Below the pieces are notes generated by a model. The model was not told the DNA's origin, made no database searches, and saw only the letters and a program-made list of their open reading frames with translations. From Aspidapion aeneum (lineage: Eukaryota; Arthropoda; Insecta; Coleoptera; Brentidae), in the NCBI GenBank assembly GCA_963576565.1, contig OY755047.1, forward strand, positions 34,873,851-34,937,850: DNA of 64,000 bases, in the 5' to 3' direction. Positions 54,371-64,000 of this stretch are shown here, piece after piece (the first letter of the stretch is position 1; every line of letters starts with the position of its first letter). The position numbers were made by a program, and so were the translations under genes.

Positions 54371-55245
54371 AGATTAGCAACGAAAACTTGACTTTGACTA
54401 ATACAAATAAATAGCTCTAGCTTTCCCAAAAGAATATAAATGTTGCACTAGTGGCGCACCAGTGCTGCACTTTTTTCCCAAAAGAATTCGCCATAAAAAT
54501 AAAATAAACATTCGGATTGTCTCTGATCTGTCACTTTTCAACCCTGATTTATACATTTTATCCCTGTTATATTACATTTTATTCTTGTTCTGCCACTTTA
54601 TATTCTTGATTCTTCCTCTTTATCCCTAAACCATTCTTTTCTTTTACCCCGGAGATAAAAACTGACACCTTTAAAAGTGCAATTTTTATTTCAATTTATT
54701 AAATACCGGTGTCGGTGAAAGAGTAATTTTTCAATATTTTGATTTCAAAATGTTGCAACTCTTTGGATCGTTTGTCAGCCACAGGCACGTTCCGGCCATA
54801 AGAAACCCGAACTTCCCATAAAGTTTTAAATTACTGTTTAACATAAAGTTTGGGATGTAAGCTTACGTTACGTGATGTTCGCTGATCGAGTTTGTAATGC
54901 GTATCCCTTTAGTTAATAAATTTTTAATTTCATTTAACCAGATTAAAATGGTTTATGGACAAAATCGCGCGGGAAACACCACGCTCGTCAAGAATGGTTC
55001 GGAATCAAAACCGCGCCGGGCCAGTATCTGCCGGTTCAAAAACGCACCGGGACCTAGTTACGCGGGACCAAACGCGCGAACATCAAACAGCGCTTGAGGA
55101 CAAAAGCGAGCCTAAGAAAAAAACTGCCGCAAGGACAGAATGCGTGTCTGGAGAGGCAAGGATACGTTTGCGATCAATTGACCAACGCTAGTGAAAATCA
55201 ATTTGCACCTGCCAATAGGAGTACATACAGAGGGGCTAATTTAAG
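54371..55245. other. noncoding stretch with a GC-richer patch
   Basis: Positions 54955-55191 are clearly less AT-rich than the flanks and contain CpG-rich words (for example gcgcgggaaacaccacgctc). Overlapping frames stay open in two phases, which argues for base composition and against a gene. Confidence 0.4.
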
Positions 55246-55988
55246 AAAATACTCGGCCAATCTATGGGCACATAAGCTCACACTGGGTACTATAGTTTTA
55301 GTGTATCTACTTGAAAGCTAATATAACTAAAAACTGAAGTATATTTTATTGAACTCCAGACTCAATTACCTTTCGTTTGATACCACACAAGCCATGTTTT
55401 GACTTAAACTCTAATTTTTCAAATCTACCCCCACCCTTTTTTTAAAAACTAAAATGTATTTTTTTAAACTCCAGACTCAATTACCTTTCGTTTGATATCA
55501 CACACGCCATATTTTCACTTAAACTCCAATTTTTGAAATGTACCTACCCCCACCCTTTTTTTAAAATAAATTAAAATGTATTTTGTTTAACTCCAGACTC
55601 AATTACCTTTCGTTTGATATCACACACGCCATATTTCCCCATAAACTCTAATTTTTGAAATCTACCCCCACCCTTTTATTTGGTTTGTGTTCGGTGGATT
55701 TTGTTCATTTTTAAATGGGACCATCTCGGCCCAAAACCCAGCCTAGGTACCAAATTTCATTAAAATCAGCCAAGCGGTTTTTGAGTTATGCGCGTTGGTC
55801 GTTACAGACAGACAGACAGACAGACATACAGACAGACAGACAGACAGACGGCGCAACAAAAAAAGTTTCAAAATCATCTGAAACGCAAAGATATATAAAA
55901 AATTTTGAAATCGGAGCAACTTTTTTTTTCTCGAAAAATTAGGATCACCATAGCTCACACTACTATAGTATAGTATATGTGTGAGCTA
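55246..55988 (-). mobile_element. N1 nonautonomous repeat, copy 3 (reverse)
   Basis: Reading the minus strand, it shows the hairpin start (55940-55988), the cctaattttttcgagaaaaa block, a (CTGT)n run (55806-55850), three tandem units of about 120 bp and the terminal block at 55246-55270. Confidence 0.7.
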
Positions 55989-56157
55989 AAATAAGCTAGG
56001 AATAGGAATTCGTAGTCGAATTGTATGGGTTAGGTTGAGTTGATTTTGCTTTGTACTGTTCAATAAAGTCCATAAAATTAGCAATACAAAGTGCACAGTA
56101 CAAAAACTTTATGAAAATATGTACCTATTCAGTGCTAATTAAACATAACAAACAGAC

Positions 56158-56760
56158 ATGAAGATATCACGATCAGCAAAAAACCAACAGAAAATAGAAC
56201 AAGTAGACCTAGGACAAATTATTAAACTAAAAAAGGAAAACCAAACAGTTAAAATCAAGAGACGAGTAAGATTTGCCTGGTCAACATTCGGTAAATTAAG
56301 TTGCTTATTAAAAAATAAAAAATATACTCAGTATCTCAGAATGAAAGTGTATAACCAATGTATCCTTCCTGTACTTAGCTATGGATCTCAGACCTGGACA
56401 CTTACAAAATTAAACATGAATAAGGTACCAAAAGCCCAAAAATCAATAGAAAGACAAATGTTACATCTATAGCTAGCAGGTAGAAAAAAGGATGAATGGA
56501 TAAGAAATAAAACAAAAGTAAGGGATGTCAGAGGAGAAGCAGCAAACCTTAAATGTAAATTTGCCGGTCATAATATCAGACAGAAAGACGATCGATGGAA
56601 CAAATGTATTGTAAACTGGAGACCTTGGGAAAATAAAAGAAGTAGGGGAAGACCCCAAATAAGATGGATGGACAATTTGAAAAAACCCGCGGGAACTAGA
56701 TGGATGAACACAGCGACAGACACAAAAGCGTGGAAGATTCTACATAATATCGCTTTCCTA
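56158..56760 (+). pseudogene. RTE-like LINE, reverse transcriptase C-terminal part (copy 3)
   Basis: The best preserved copy of the family. It reads EQVDLGQIIKLKKENQTVKI, KRRVRFAWSTFGKLSCLL and CILPVLSYGSQTWTLTKLNM, then after one stop at 56470 KFAGHNIRQKDDRWNKCIVN and NKRSRGRPQIRWMDNLKK. These are the end of the polymerase (LPVL-YG-QTWTLTK) and the tail (AGH--R--D-RW, RGRP--RW-D) of an RTE-like or related LINE. It is truncated before the 3' end. Confidence 0.75.
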
Positions 56761-56914
56761 CAGATCTTTAATCTCATCCGACTTTTTTTGGCGTTTATCC
56801 TTAAAAACCACTTTATATTCAGCATATCGGCACAACTCGCGAATTTGTCCATAACCAGAACCACTTGTAACGAAATTTCCATTTACAGTTGGTAACAAAA
56901 ATAATGTACTAAAG

Positions 56915-57195
56915 TAAGGGTTTTCAGAGAAGAAGTAGCAAAATTAAAATGGAAATTTGCCGGTCATAATATCAGACAGAAAGACGAGCGATGGAAAAAT
57001 GTGTTGTAAACTGGAGACCTTGGAAAACTAAAAGAAGTAGGGGAAGACCCCAAATAAGATGAGCTGACGATTTGAAGAAACACGCGGGAACTAGATGGAT
57101 GAACACGATGACAAACAGAGATGAGTAGAAGATATTGGGGGAGGTCGATGTCCAAAGATGGATTAAATAAGGCTAAATAGATAGATAGATAGAGA
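56915..57195 (+). pseudogene. RTE-like LINE, 3' end fragment (copy 4)
   Basis: It repeats the tail of the copy at 56158-56760 (KFAGHNIRQKDERW block, then a RGRPQIR block) and runs on to a (gata)n end at 57176-57195. It interrupts a satellite unit: the satellite text before 56915 continues after 57195. Confidence 0.7.
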
Positions 57196-58060
57196 ACCAA
57201 AAGCACTATTGACCTTTAATAAAAGATCTACTACCTCTTTTTCCTACAGACCTTTAATCTCATACGACTTTGTGTGTGTGTTATTTACAGTTAGTAACGA
57301 AAATAATGTACTTGCTTCTTTGCGTTTATCACTAAAAATACATTCTTCCCAGCATATGAGCACCAATTGCAAATGAGTCTTTTAACTCACCAGCGAGTTT
57401 CCTTAAACGGCCATTGACTTTTAATAAAACTTATCAACTTTTCCACAGACCTAATATTATCCGCGTTTTTTTTTTTACGTTTGTTGCTTTAAACACCTTA
57501 TTTTTAATAGGCAGTACTTGAGAATTAGTCCTTAACCAAAACCACTTACAACGAAATTGTCATTTACAGTTAGTAACGATAAACACCAATTGAGCTTTAT
57601 TGAAACGTGTCTACTTTTTTTTTCGCGTTTGTTTCGAAAAACATATAGGCATTATTCGTGAATTTGTCCTTAAACACAACCACTTATACTGAAACTCTCA
57701 TTAGCAGTTAGAAACAAAAAACACCCATTGAGCTTTAATGAAACACAATATTTTTTAGCATATTGGCGCTAGTTGCGAATTAATCTTTTATCACAACTAC
57801 TTATACTGTAATTGTTGTTGGTACTTAACAGCCATTGACTTTTAATAAAACGTTTTTGCTAACTTCTCTTTTCTGCATATATCCCTAAACACAACTTGTT
57901 CCCAGCATATCGTCTTTATTCGCAAATTAGTCCTTAACCACAACTTATATTGAAGTTGCCATTTACAGTAAGTAACCAAAAATATTCACTGACCTTTAAT
58001 AAAACTTATCTAATTCTTTTTTCTGCGTATATCCCTAAACACACCCTTCTCCCAACATAT

Positions 58061-58455
58061 CAGTGGGGGCTCGTAGAATAAAAATCTGGAGATTGCAAAG
58101 AAGAATCGTAATTTTTTAACACACAAATATACGGATCAAACTTTAATAATAAAGGAATAAATTACAAAATTAACATTCAATACACACCTATCGGGATTTA
58201 CTTAAACGGACTACACGACAAATTAAAATAAGAAATTAGCATGCAAAATAAACAATCGGTTTGCAGTCGACCTGCAACCTTACTGAGCTTTACGGGACTG
58301 CTTTCAGCGGCCGGCGCGCGCGATATAGCGGTAGAGTATAAATGTGCATAATTCTGGTGGGATTTTAAACATATATATTTATTAGTTCTTTTATTATTTA
58401 CTTATATTTTTTGGGGGTTGCGCAAACCTGCAAACCTATGGACGAGCCGCCACTG
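58061..58455. mobile_element. hAT-type MITE (395 bp) with exact 8-bp target duplication
   Basis: caacatat flanks it at 58053-58060 and 58456-58463. The ends are cagtgggggctcgt (left) and cagtggcggctcgt (right, minus strand), 13 of 14 alike. Removing it restores a normal satellite unit (cccaacatatcatagttatt). A GC-rich ggccggcgcgcgcga block lies inside near 58310. Confidence 0.88.
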
Positions 58456-58799
58456 CAACATATCATAGTTATTCGCGAATTAGTCCTTAACCACAACCAC
58501 TTATAACGAAACTGTAATTTATAGTGAGTAGCGAAAACACCCAATGAACTTTAATCAAACTTATCTACTTCTTTTTTGTACGTTTATCCCAAAAACACCT
58601 TATACCCAGCATATCGGCACGATTCGGGAATTAGCCCTTAACCTACCCCACTAACCCTAACATAATATAAATCACCACCATTTCGTCCAGAATCGGTGCT
58701 TCCCGAATCAAAAACGCCCCACGTTAGCTCTGGATATTCGCTACTCTGCACTCCAACTCAGTTCTCTAAAACCCGCGTGTCAGAGAGGTCGGTGTTGCG

Positions 58800-59077
58800 C
58801 GGTTTTTCACTGAAAACTACGCTTTTTCTCTGGAAAATACGCTTTTTCATTCTCTGTGAAAAGCGTTAAAAAGTGTTTAGTGCTTTTTATGGTGGAAGTT
58901 TGCAGATATTTCATTAAATTAACTACTAGAAAATATGTTATCTAGTGAATTTTTTTATTGAGTTGATTGTGTAGAAAACTGCAAGTGATCATTAAATATT
59001 TTTGGAAAATAAATGGTTAAGATAGGATAATTAAATTTTCTGACAAGAAGGTGAGTTTGTAATTTTTTTATAAAATC
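58800..59077 (+). repeat. second satellite, unit left of composite element copy B
   Basis: It matches about 60755-60985 (shared aattaactactagaaaatat and ctgacaagaaggtgagttt). The two parts were adjacent before the composite element entered. Confidence 0.7.
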
Positions 59078-60312
59078 TGGGGGGCGGTAGTACCTCGCCA
59101 AGTCCGCGCAAACTGCTGTTCCTACGATCGTTTTTTGAAACATTTCAGCCCATATTTGACCTATCTAAAACTCTACTTAATGAGCTACGAACTCAAACTT
59201 CGCACAGTCGTAGATCTTCATCGAGTTAACAACTCCTCCAAGTTTCATAGACTTTCATGTAGTAGTAAAGTAGTTACGAAATTTCTAATAGGAATGTAAG
59301 AAACCACACAATATTCCTTTTCAAAGCTATTTATTAAACTAAAAATTTGAAACACCGTCTTCTAATCTTATAGTCATATCGATATCTCATTTAAAAGGAG
59401 ACCGCTTTGCCTGCCCTGCGAAACACTTGATCTGTTTATCCATTTTTTAATAAGACAAACAAAACAAATGCGTCGCCTCTAAAATTACATTAAGCCTTGA
59501 TAACTATGTTAATTCGTCTCAGTATAATTTATAAAAATGCTCACAGAAACTATGATAAAGTGATGATATAAACTATAGGAAAAAACCCCAAAATTTTAAT
59601 TTACTTTCCTTCCATATAAATGTAAAGTTATGAAAAAGTAACACTGCCCACTTTCAGAAACGATAGAGAGCTGAGCTTTGGACGGCCGATAGGAACTATG
59701 ATAAAAGTATAGAAAAAAATAAAAAAACCCTAAAATTTCAATTTATTTCCCTTCCCTATAAATGTAAAGTTATGTAAAAGTAACATTGCCCACTTCCAGT
59801 AACGCTAGAGAGCAGAGCTTTAAAAGGCTGGTAGGAACCTCAAAGTTTTAAGTAAGATATTGCAAAAGTTTCAAACAATATTCCGCATATTTTACTACTT
59901 CAAAACTTAAATTACCCAAGTCCTTTAAAAAAGGAGTCATCATAACAAAACATTTTTTGTAAAAAGAAGCCAAGTACGCGAAAACGGTATTCCGTAAAAA
60001 GAATTGAGATAAAAGTAAAGCCAAGTCCTCCAATACAAATTTGTGGGCAGAGTTACTTTTTAACTAGTTTGCAAATGTTTTTCTGAACTTGGCTGTTACG
60101 GCTGCAAATGACTCTTAGAGTACTAAATTGAACATAAAGAAGTTTGGATGTAATTGCAAAATTTAGAAGAACATTTCCAAACTAGTAAGAATCTCTTTTT
60201 TTGAAATTTGTATTGGAGAACTTGGCTTTACTTTTATTTCAATTCTTTTTACGGAATACCATTTTCGCGTACTTGGTTTCTTTTTATTACATGAAACGTT
60301 TTTGATATGATA
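59078..60312 (-). mobile_element. composite nonautonomous repeat element, copy B
   Basis: It is in the reverse orientation relative to 2613-4030. From the right it shows the foldback head (59939-60312), two to three units of about 141 bp (gagagctgag landmarks near 59668 and 59809), and the tail (about 59120-59300, with cgtagatcttcatcgagtta). It interrupts the second satellite. Confidence 0.65.
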
Positions 60313-61380
60313 ATTTTAACCTAATGCCATCAACCTGTGTATATTGTAAAGAACTAAACAAGTATGACACGGCCATATAGTTACCACCTTATTCATATGA
60401 CTCGACTATGCAAACCAAAACAAATCACTAGGAAACTGTGTTTTTTTTAGAGAATAAGCTCCTCCTGTCTCTATGAAAAAAGGTTAAAAGTATACGGCTC
60501 ATTTTGTAGATAAAGTTCGTGAAAAGTCCTCATTAAATCTCAGCAACCTATGTAAATCGCCAAGTAATTAAACAAGTAATATTACTCAAAAAAATCTCTA
60601 GGAAACTATGCTTTTTTTTCTAAAATAAGCTTTTTCTGAGATTGAAAAAAAAGGTCTTAAATATTCAGTTTATTATATGGATTGGGTTCATATAAATAGA
60701 TCTTCAAATTCCACCAACCTGTACATATTGTGCCAAATAAATAAACAAGTTTATCCAACTACGATTTTTCTCCGGAAATACGCTTCTTCTGTCTTTTTTG
60801 TGAAAAGCGGTTAAACAAGTTTAGTGCATTTTATGGATCAAGTTCACAGACATTTTATTAAATTAACTACTAGAAAATATGTAACTAGTGAATTTTTTTA
60901 TTTGTGTGTGTAAAACTGCAAGTGGTTGCTAAGATACGAAATTAGATTTCCTGACAAGAAGGTGAGTTTTTAATTTTTTATTAAAAGAATTTTAATCTAA
61001 CCTCATTATCCAATGTATATTGCCAAGAACTAAACAAGTATCACCAAACCATATGAATAATGTTTTTTTTCGGAGAATAAGCTCTTTTTCTCTGTGTGAA
61101 AAGATGTTAAAAGTATCATTCTCTAGATAAAGTTCGTGAAAATTCCTTTTTAAACCCCAGCAGCCTATGTAAATTTTATTGCAAAGGAATTAAACAAGTA
61201 ATATTACTCAAAGACACAAAGAAAACAATCATCAGGAAACTACGCTTTTTTATTTTTAAAATAAGCTTTTTCTGTGTATGAAAAAAGAGATCAAAATTAT
61301 TTAGTTTTTTATATAGAAAGGGTTTGTAAAAATGGATCTTTAAATCTCACCAATCTTCTATTCTATACATGGTGTTAATA
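60313..61380 (+). repeat. second satellite, degenerate units of about 200 bp
   Basis: Recurring blocks are aactaaacaagta, ctaggaaactatgcttttttt-like, aagctttttctg-like, 'agataaagttcgtgaaaa' and 'ccagcaacctatgtaaat'-like. Four to five units are visible. Confidence 0.65.
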
Positions 61381-61788
61381 AAGTACGTCACCAATCTCCT
61401 GAGGATGATTTTTTGAGTGATTTTAAGAAAAAAACTTTAAATAAAAATTGTTCAGCTAATGCTTAGTTTTCGAAATACAAGGTGTTTCAATTTTTTGTTC
61501 ATTTCATTTTTTTCATTTCATAAGCCTTATTCTCCAAAAAATCTTAATTTCTATTGACAAAGCAAAATGTACTTAGATTACTACAACAAAAATATTATGA
61601 CTAAATACAGTATGATTTATATGATTTTTCCCCAATATTAAAAATCCACATTATATACTACATTTCCTTGGCAATATTGAGTGTTTTTAATTATTTAAAT
61701 CCCTGTCAAAGTTTTACTTAACAATATACATTTTTCCCCCTTTATCCAGAATTTTTATGCAATATATTTTTTGTACATATATTGATAC
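61381..61788. other. presumed 3' untranslated part of the adjacent LINE, otherwise unassigned
   Basis: AT-rich. It lies downstream (minus sense) of the LINE stop at 61789. A poly(A) tail could not be located. Confidence 0.35.
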
Positions 61789-62986
61789 CTAGCGTTTAAA
61801 ATAGCAAGATTTAGGAAAGGTTGTCCATAGACTTACTGATGTTTTTATTTCGCGTAATTTGGAAGTTGAGTTATTCCACTTTTCCTGCCACATTGATTGA
61901 ATTTTTGCTTTTATCCACATTTTAAAGTTACTGTACACAGTTTGGCTCACTATTTTAGAGTTTATATCACTTATTGATTGTTTTGCTTCTATATCTGCTA
62001 ACTCGTTGCCTTTTATGCAAACGTGGGAAGGAACCCACATAAAAACTACATTCAAGGATGCTTCTTGGATTTTAAAAAGCTGGTCTTTAATGTTAAGTAC
62101 TATCGGATGTTTCGAATATACTGAGGAAATAGATTGGACGGCGCTAAGAGTAAGTAATTATTAGAGCGTATTTCTGTTTTCTGTTGAGTATATAAGTTAG
62201 AGCTTCATATATGGCATAGAGCTCTGCGCTGTATACACTGGCAAATTTGGTTAATTTAAAATGGTAGTTTTCCTCATTTTCGACAACAAAGGCGGCTCCT
62301 AGGCCTTCTCTGGTTTTGGATGCGTCAGTATATATTTTAGTAAACGTTTGCTTGTTTTGCAGAAGACTCAGAAACTCTTTTTGCAGATGTTGATTGTTTG
62401 TGCAAGATTTATCAAAACGGGTCATAGACATCACAATTTCTGGAGTATTTACAAGCCATGGTGGCTGATGGTTCTGTTCTTCAAAGAATTCTGGAATTGT
62501 TTCTCCAATTTGTGCTTGATATCGTTGTATTCTTTCGAAAAATGATGGTGTAGCATTTGGTTTAAGTTGATAAATGTTATTAAATTGGTGATGTATGATG
62601 TTTTGTCTAGCTGGGTTTGAGTGGTTTTGAATTGCTCCCATTGCATACGAAATACTGAGGTACATTCTTCGTAGTTCCAGTGGGGGTTCTCCTGCTTCGC
62701 AATAAAGGCTTTCTACAGGGCTTGTCCGATAAGCTCCAAGTATTATTCTTAGACATTTATTGTGAATGACATCCAATGGGTAAAGTACAGATTTCGATGC
62801 AGAATTGTATGCTACTGATCCATAGTCTAGCCGTGATCGTATGAGTCCTCTGTAGATAGTCATGAGGGTACTAGCGTCTGCGCCCCAGGATCTGTTTGAT
62901 AAAACCTTGAGTAGGTTGATGTTGTTTTGGCATTTTCGAACCAAAGCTTTAACATGAAGGTTCCAGTTCAAATCCATTGAATCCAT
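61789..62986 (-). pseudogene. I-like LINE: polymerase end, thumb region and RNase H
   Basis: The minus strand encodes WNLHVKALVRKCQNNINLLK, IYRGLIRSRLDYGSVAYNSA and KCLRIILGAYRTSPVESLYC, the region after the polymerase palm. RNase H follows with IYTDASKTREGLGAAFVVEN and SVYSAELYAIYEALTYI. A frameshift near 62150 falls at the third RNase H acidic position. Coding then resumes (VVFMWVPSHVCIKGNELADI) to a stop at 61789. A C-terminal RNase H in a LINE points to the I/R1/LOA group; I-like is my best guess. Residues upstream of the start are found inverted at 62990-63205. Confidence 0.8.
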
Positions 62987-62989
62987 CCA

Positions 62990-63205
62990 AACAATCCTCC
63001 AAGCACAGATAAATAAACTCGAAGAATGGTCTCACCACACAGGCTTTGTTTTTTCAGCAGAGAAAACAAAAGTTATGCTTTTTTCAAAAAAACGTGTGGG
63101 TCTTACAAACCCTCGATTACAACTTTATGGGGTAGAACTTGAATGTGTGGAATCTATAAGATTCCTAGGAATGACTTTAGACCGTAAATTTAATCACACT
63201 TAAAT
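62990..63205 (+). pseudogene. inverted 5' piece of the same LINE (polymerase region)
   Basis: On the + strand one frame reads IQTILQAQINKLEEWSHHTG, FVFSAEKTKVMLFSKKR and LECVESIRFLGMTLDRKFN. These blocks (F-S--KT--M-FS-, then I-FLG--LD-K--) directly precede the WNLHVKAL block that opens the minus-strand part. The two parts are head to head, with the junction near 62987. Confidence 0.8.
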
Positions 63206-63383
63206 GTTTAATTTCAAACAGTTTTATAAGTCAGTCAGGCACAAACCATATTAAAGTAAAGTGAACAAAAATTAAACAAAAATTAAAATATAAAGTAGAC
63301 AAAGTTGAGTAAAATTTTTAAACAGGACTATAGCCAAAAAAACAAGATAAACAAGACAATATTAAACATGCTTTAAAAGTAGT

Positions 63384-63599
63384 TTAAAATGCCGTATCAT
63401 AAAACTCACCCAGATTATAGAAAGCTTTGGCTACTAGGAGAACCTTAACCGAACTGCGAAATCTTGAATATTCTTGAATATTTTTGATGTTCTCTGGTAA
63501 ATGATTGAACAGTTTGATACTCTCATAGACTGAGTTTTTTGTTAAGGTGAATTTTGGAATTGGCAGTGGAAGGTTATTGTGACGAAAATTGTAATTTCT
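63384..63599 (-). pseudogene. LINE reverse transcriptase C-terminal end
   Basis: A 72-codon stretch without an ATG start reads RNYNFRHNNLPLPIPKFTLT, KNSVYESIKLFNHLPENIKN and VLLVAKAFYNLGEFYDTAF, then stops at 63384. The pattern Y--R--NNL-LP-----T-KS--Y-GIKLFN-LP--IK, then a hydrophobic FY---EF, is the usual end of Jockey/CR1-like LINE proteins. It is not the same element as 61789-63205. Confidence 0.7.
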
Positions 63600-63738
63600 T
63601 TCAAAGTTGAAACCCTTAAATTTTTTTTTGTTTTTTTTTTATTGCTTGTGCAGTTTTTGAGATGTTTGGCTCAAATTTGAAACGTGTATTTAGCAAGGAG
63701 TGATCAGCTGCCCACAGTAGGTGTACAAATTTTTCTAC

Positions 63739-63920
63739 AGGACCCCACAGGACTATACAGGACTTCCACAGGACTATACAGGACTTCCACAGGACTATAC
63801 AGGACTTCCACAGGACTATACAGGACTTCCACAGGACTATTCAGGACTTCCACAGGACTATACAGGACTCCACAGGACTTCCACAGGCCTCTACAGGACT
63901 CCACAGGATTATACAGTACC
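63739..63920. repeat. 21-bp minisatellite, about eight copies
   Basis: The unit is ggactatacaggacttccac plus a. Because 21 is a multiple of three, all frames stay open and give seven-residue repeats such as TGLYRTS, which are not genes. The last units are degenerate. Confidence 0.9.
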
Positions 63921-64000
63921 CCGAGGGTACTGGCACCTAAGAAGTGCCCTAAGCATGATTAAGTACTAAGGCCGGCAAAAAAGGCAAATCGGCTCTCTAC

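Larger units (their letters stand above)
56740..58680 (+). repeat. degenerate satellite, units of about 130-180 bp
   Basis: Recurrent blocks are gacctttaat(c/aaaact), a 'ttatccctaaa' block, 'cccagcatat', 'cgaattagtccttaaccaca', 'acttataacgaaa(c/tt)' and 'catttacagttagtaac'. At least eight degenerate units are seen. A LINE tail (56915-57195) and a hAT MITE (58061-58455) are inserted in it. Confidence 0.7.

Noticed and set aside
54955..55191. 78-residue frame in the GC-rich patch as a gene
   Set aside because: Two phases are open over the same stretch, there are no recognisable motifs, and no splice or promoter signals were found.
63684..63969. Open frames on both strands with seven-residue repeats; also considered as a CRISPR-like array
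   Set aside because: The period of 21 bp keeps any frame open. There are no spacers between repeats, and the window is eukaryotic.

Overview
This is a AT-rich eukaryotic window, almost certainly from an insect with a large, repeat-laden genome. A beetle would fit, but the sequence alone does not settle the order. The insect assignment rests on the one conserved gene, a Malvolio-type NRAMP metal transporter with GT-AG introns, and on a repeat set usual for insects: BEL/Pao, RTE-like, I-like and Penelope-like retroelements, an IS630-Tc1-mariner transposase, and hAT-type MITEs.

Host gene. Nine consecutive coding exons of Mvl (SLC11A/NRAMP family) lie on the + strand at 10771-10908, 15606-15792, 36135-36294, 38347-38541, 38994-39252, 40197-40250, 41141-41306, 42342-42564 and 44580-44850. 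A poly(A) signal follows at 45007. Splice phases agree at every junction and give about 550 residues, including both metal-site motifs (DPGN and MPHN) and the NRAMP transport signature. The exon carrying the start codon was not found. One intron of 20.3 kb (15793-36134) holds most of the mobile DNA. No second host gene was recognised.

Layout. Positions 1-10770 hold decayed LINE tails, a composite foldback/tandem element, a SINE inserted in a LINE, and MITEs. The first intron (10909-15605) carries four MITEs. The second intron holds tandem units of about 935 bp in one orientation, split by a complete BEL/Pao element (18783-26098). The same unit follows in the opposite orientation, split by a mariner-superfamily transposon (28913-31849) whose transposase is itself broken by a duplicated hairpin sequence. 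A palindrome, a Penelope fragment and a foldback element come after. The smaller introns carry further MITEs and local duplications.

Downstream of Mvl (45.0-64.0 kb) there are nonautonomous elements, RTE-like LINE tails, and stacked satellites at 56.7-61.4 kb with a hAT MITE and a second copy of the composite element inserted in them. A LINE with a twin-priming style inversion, another LINE terminus and a 21-bp minisatellite complete the window.

No CRISPR array, rRNA gene, prokaryotic operon or clearly new molecular system was seen. The most unusual content is the nested repeat structure and several repeat families that I could not assign.
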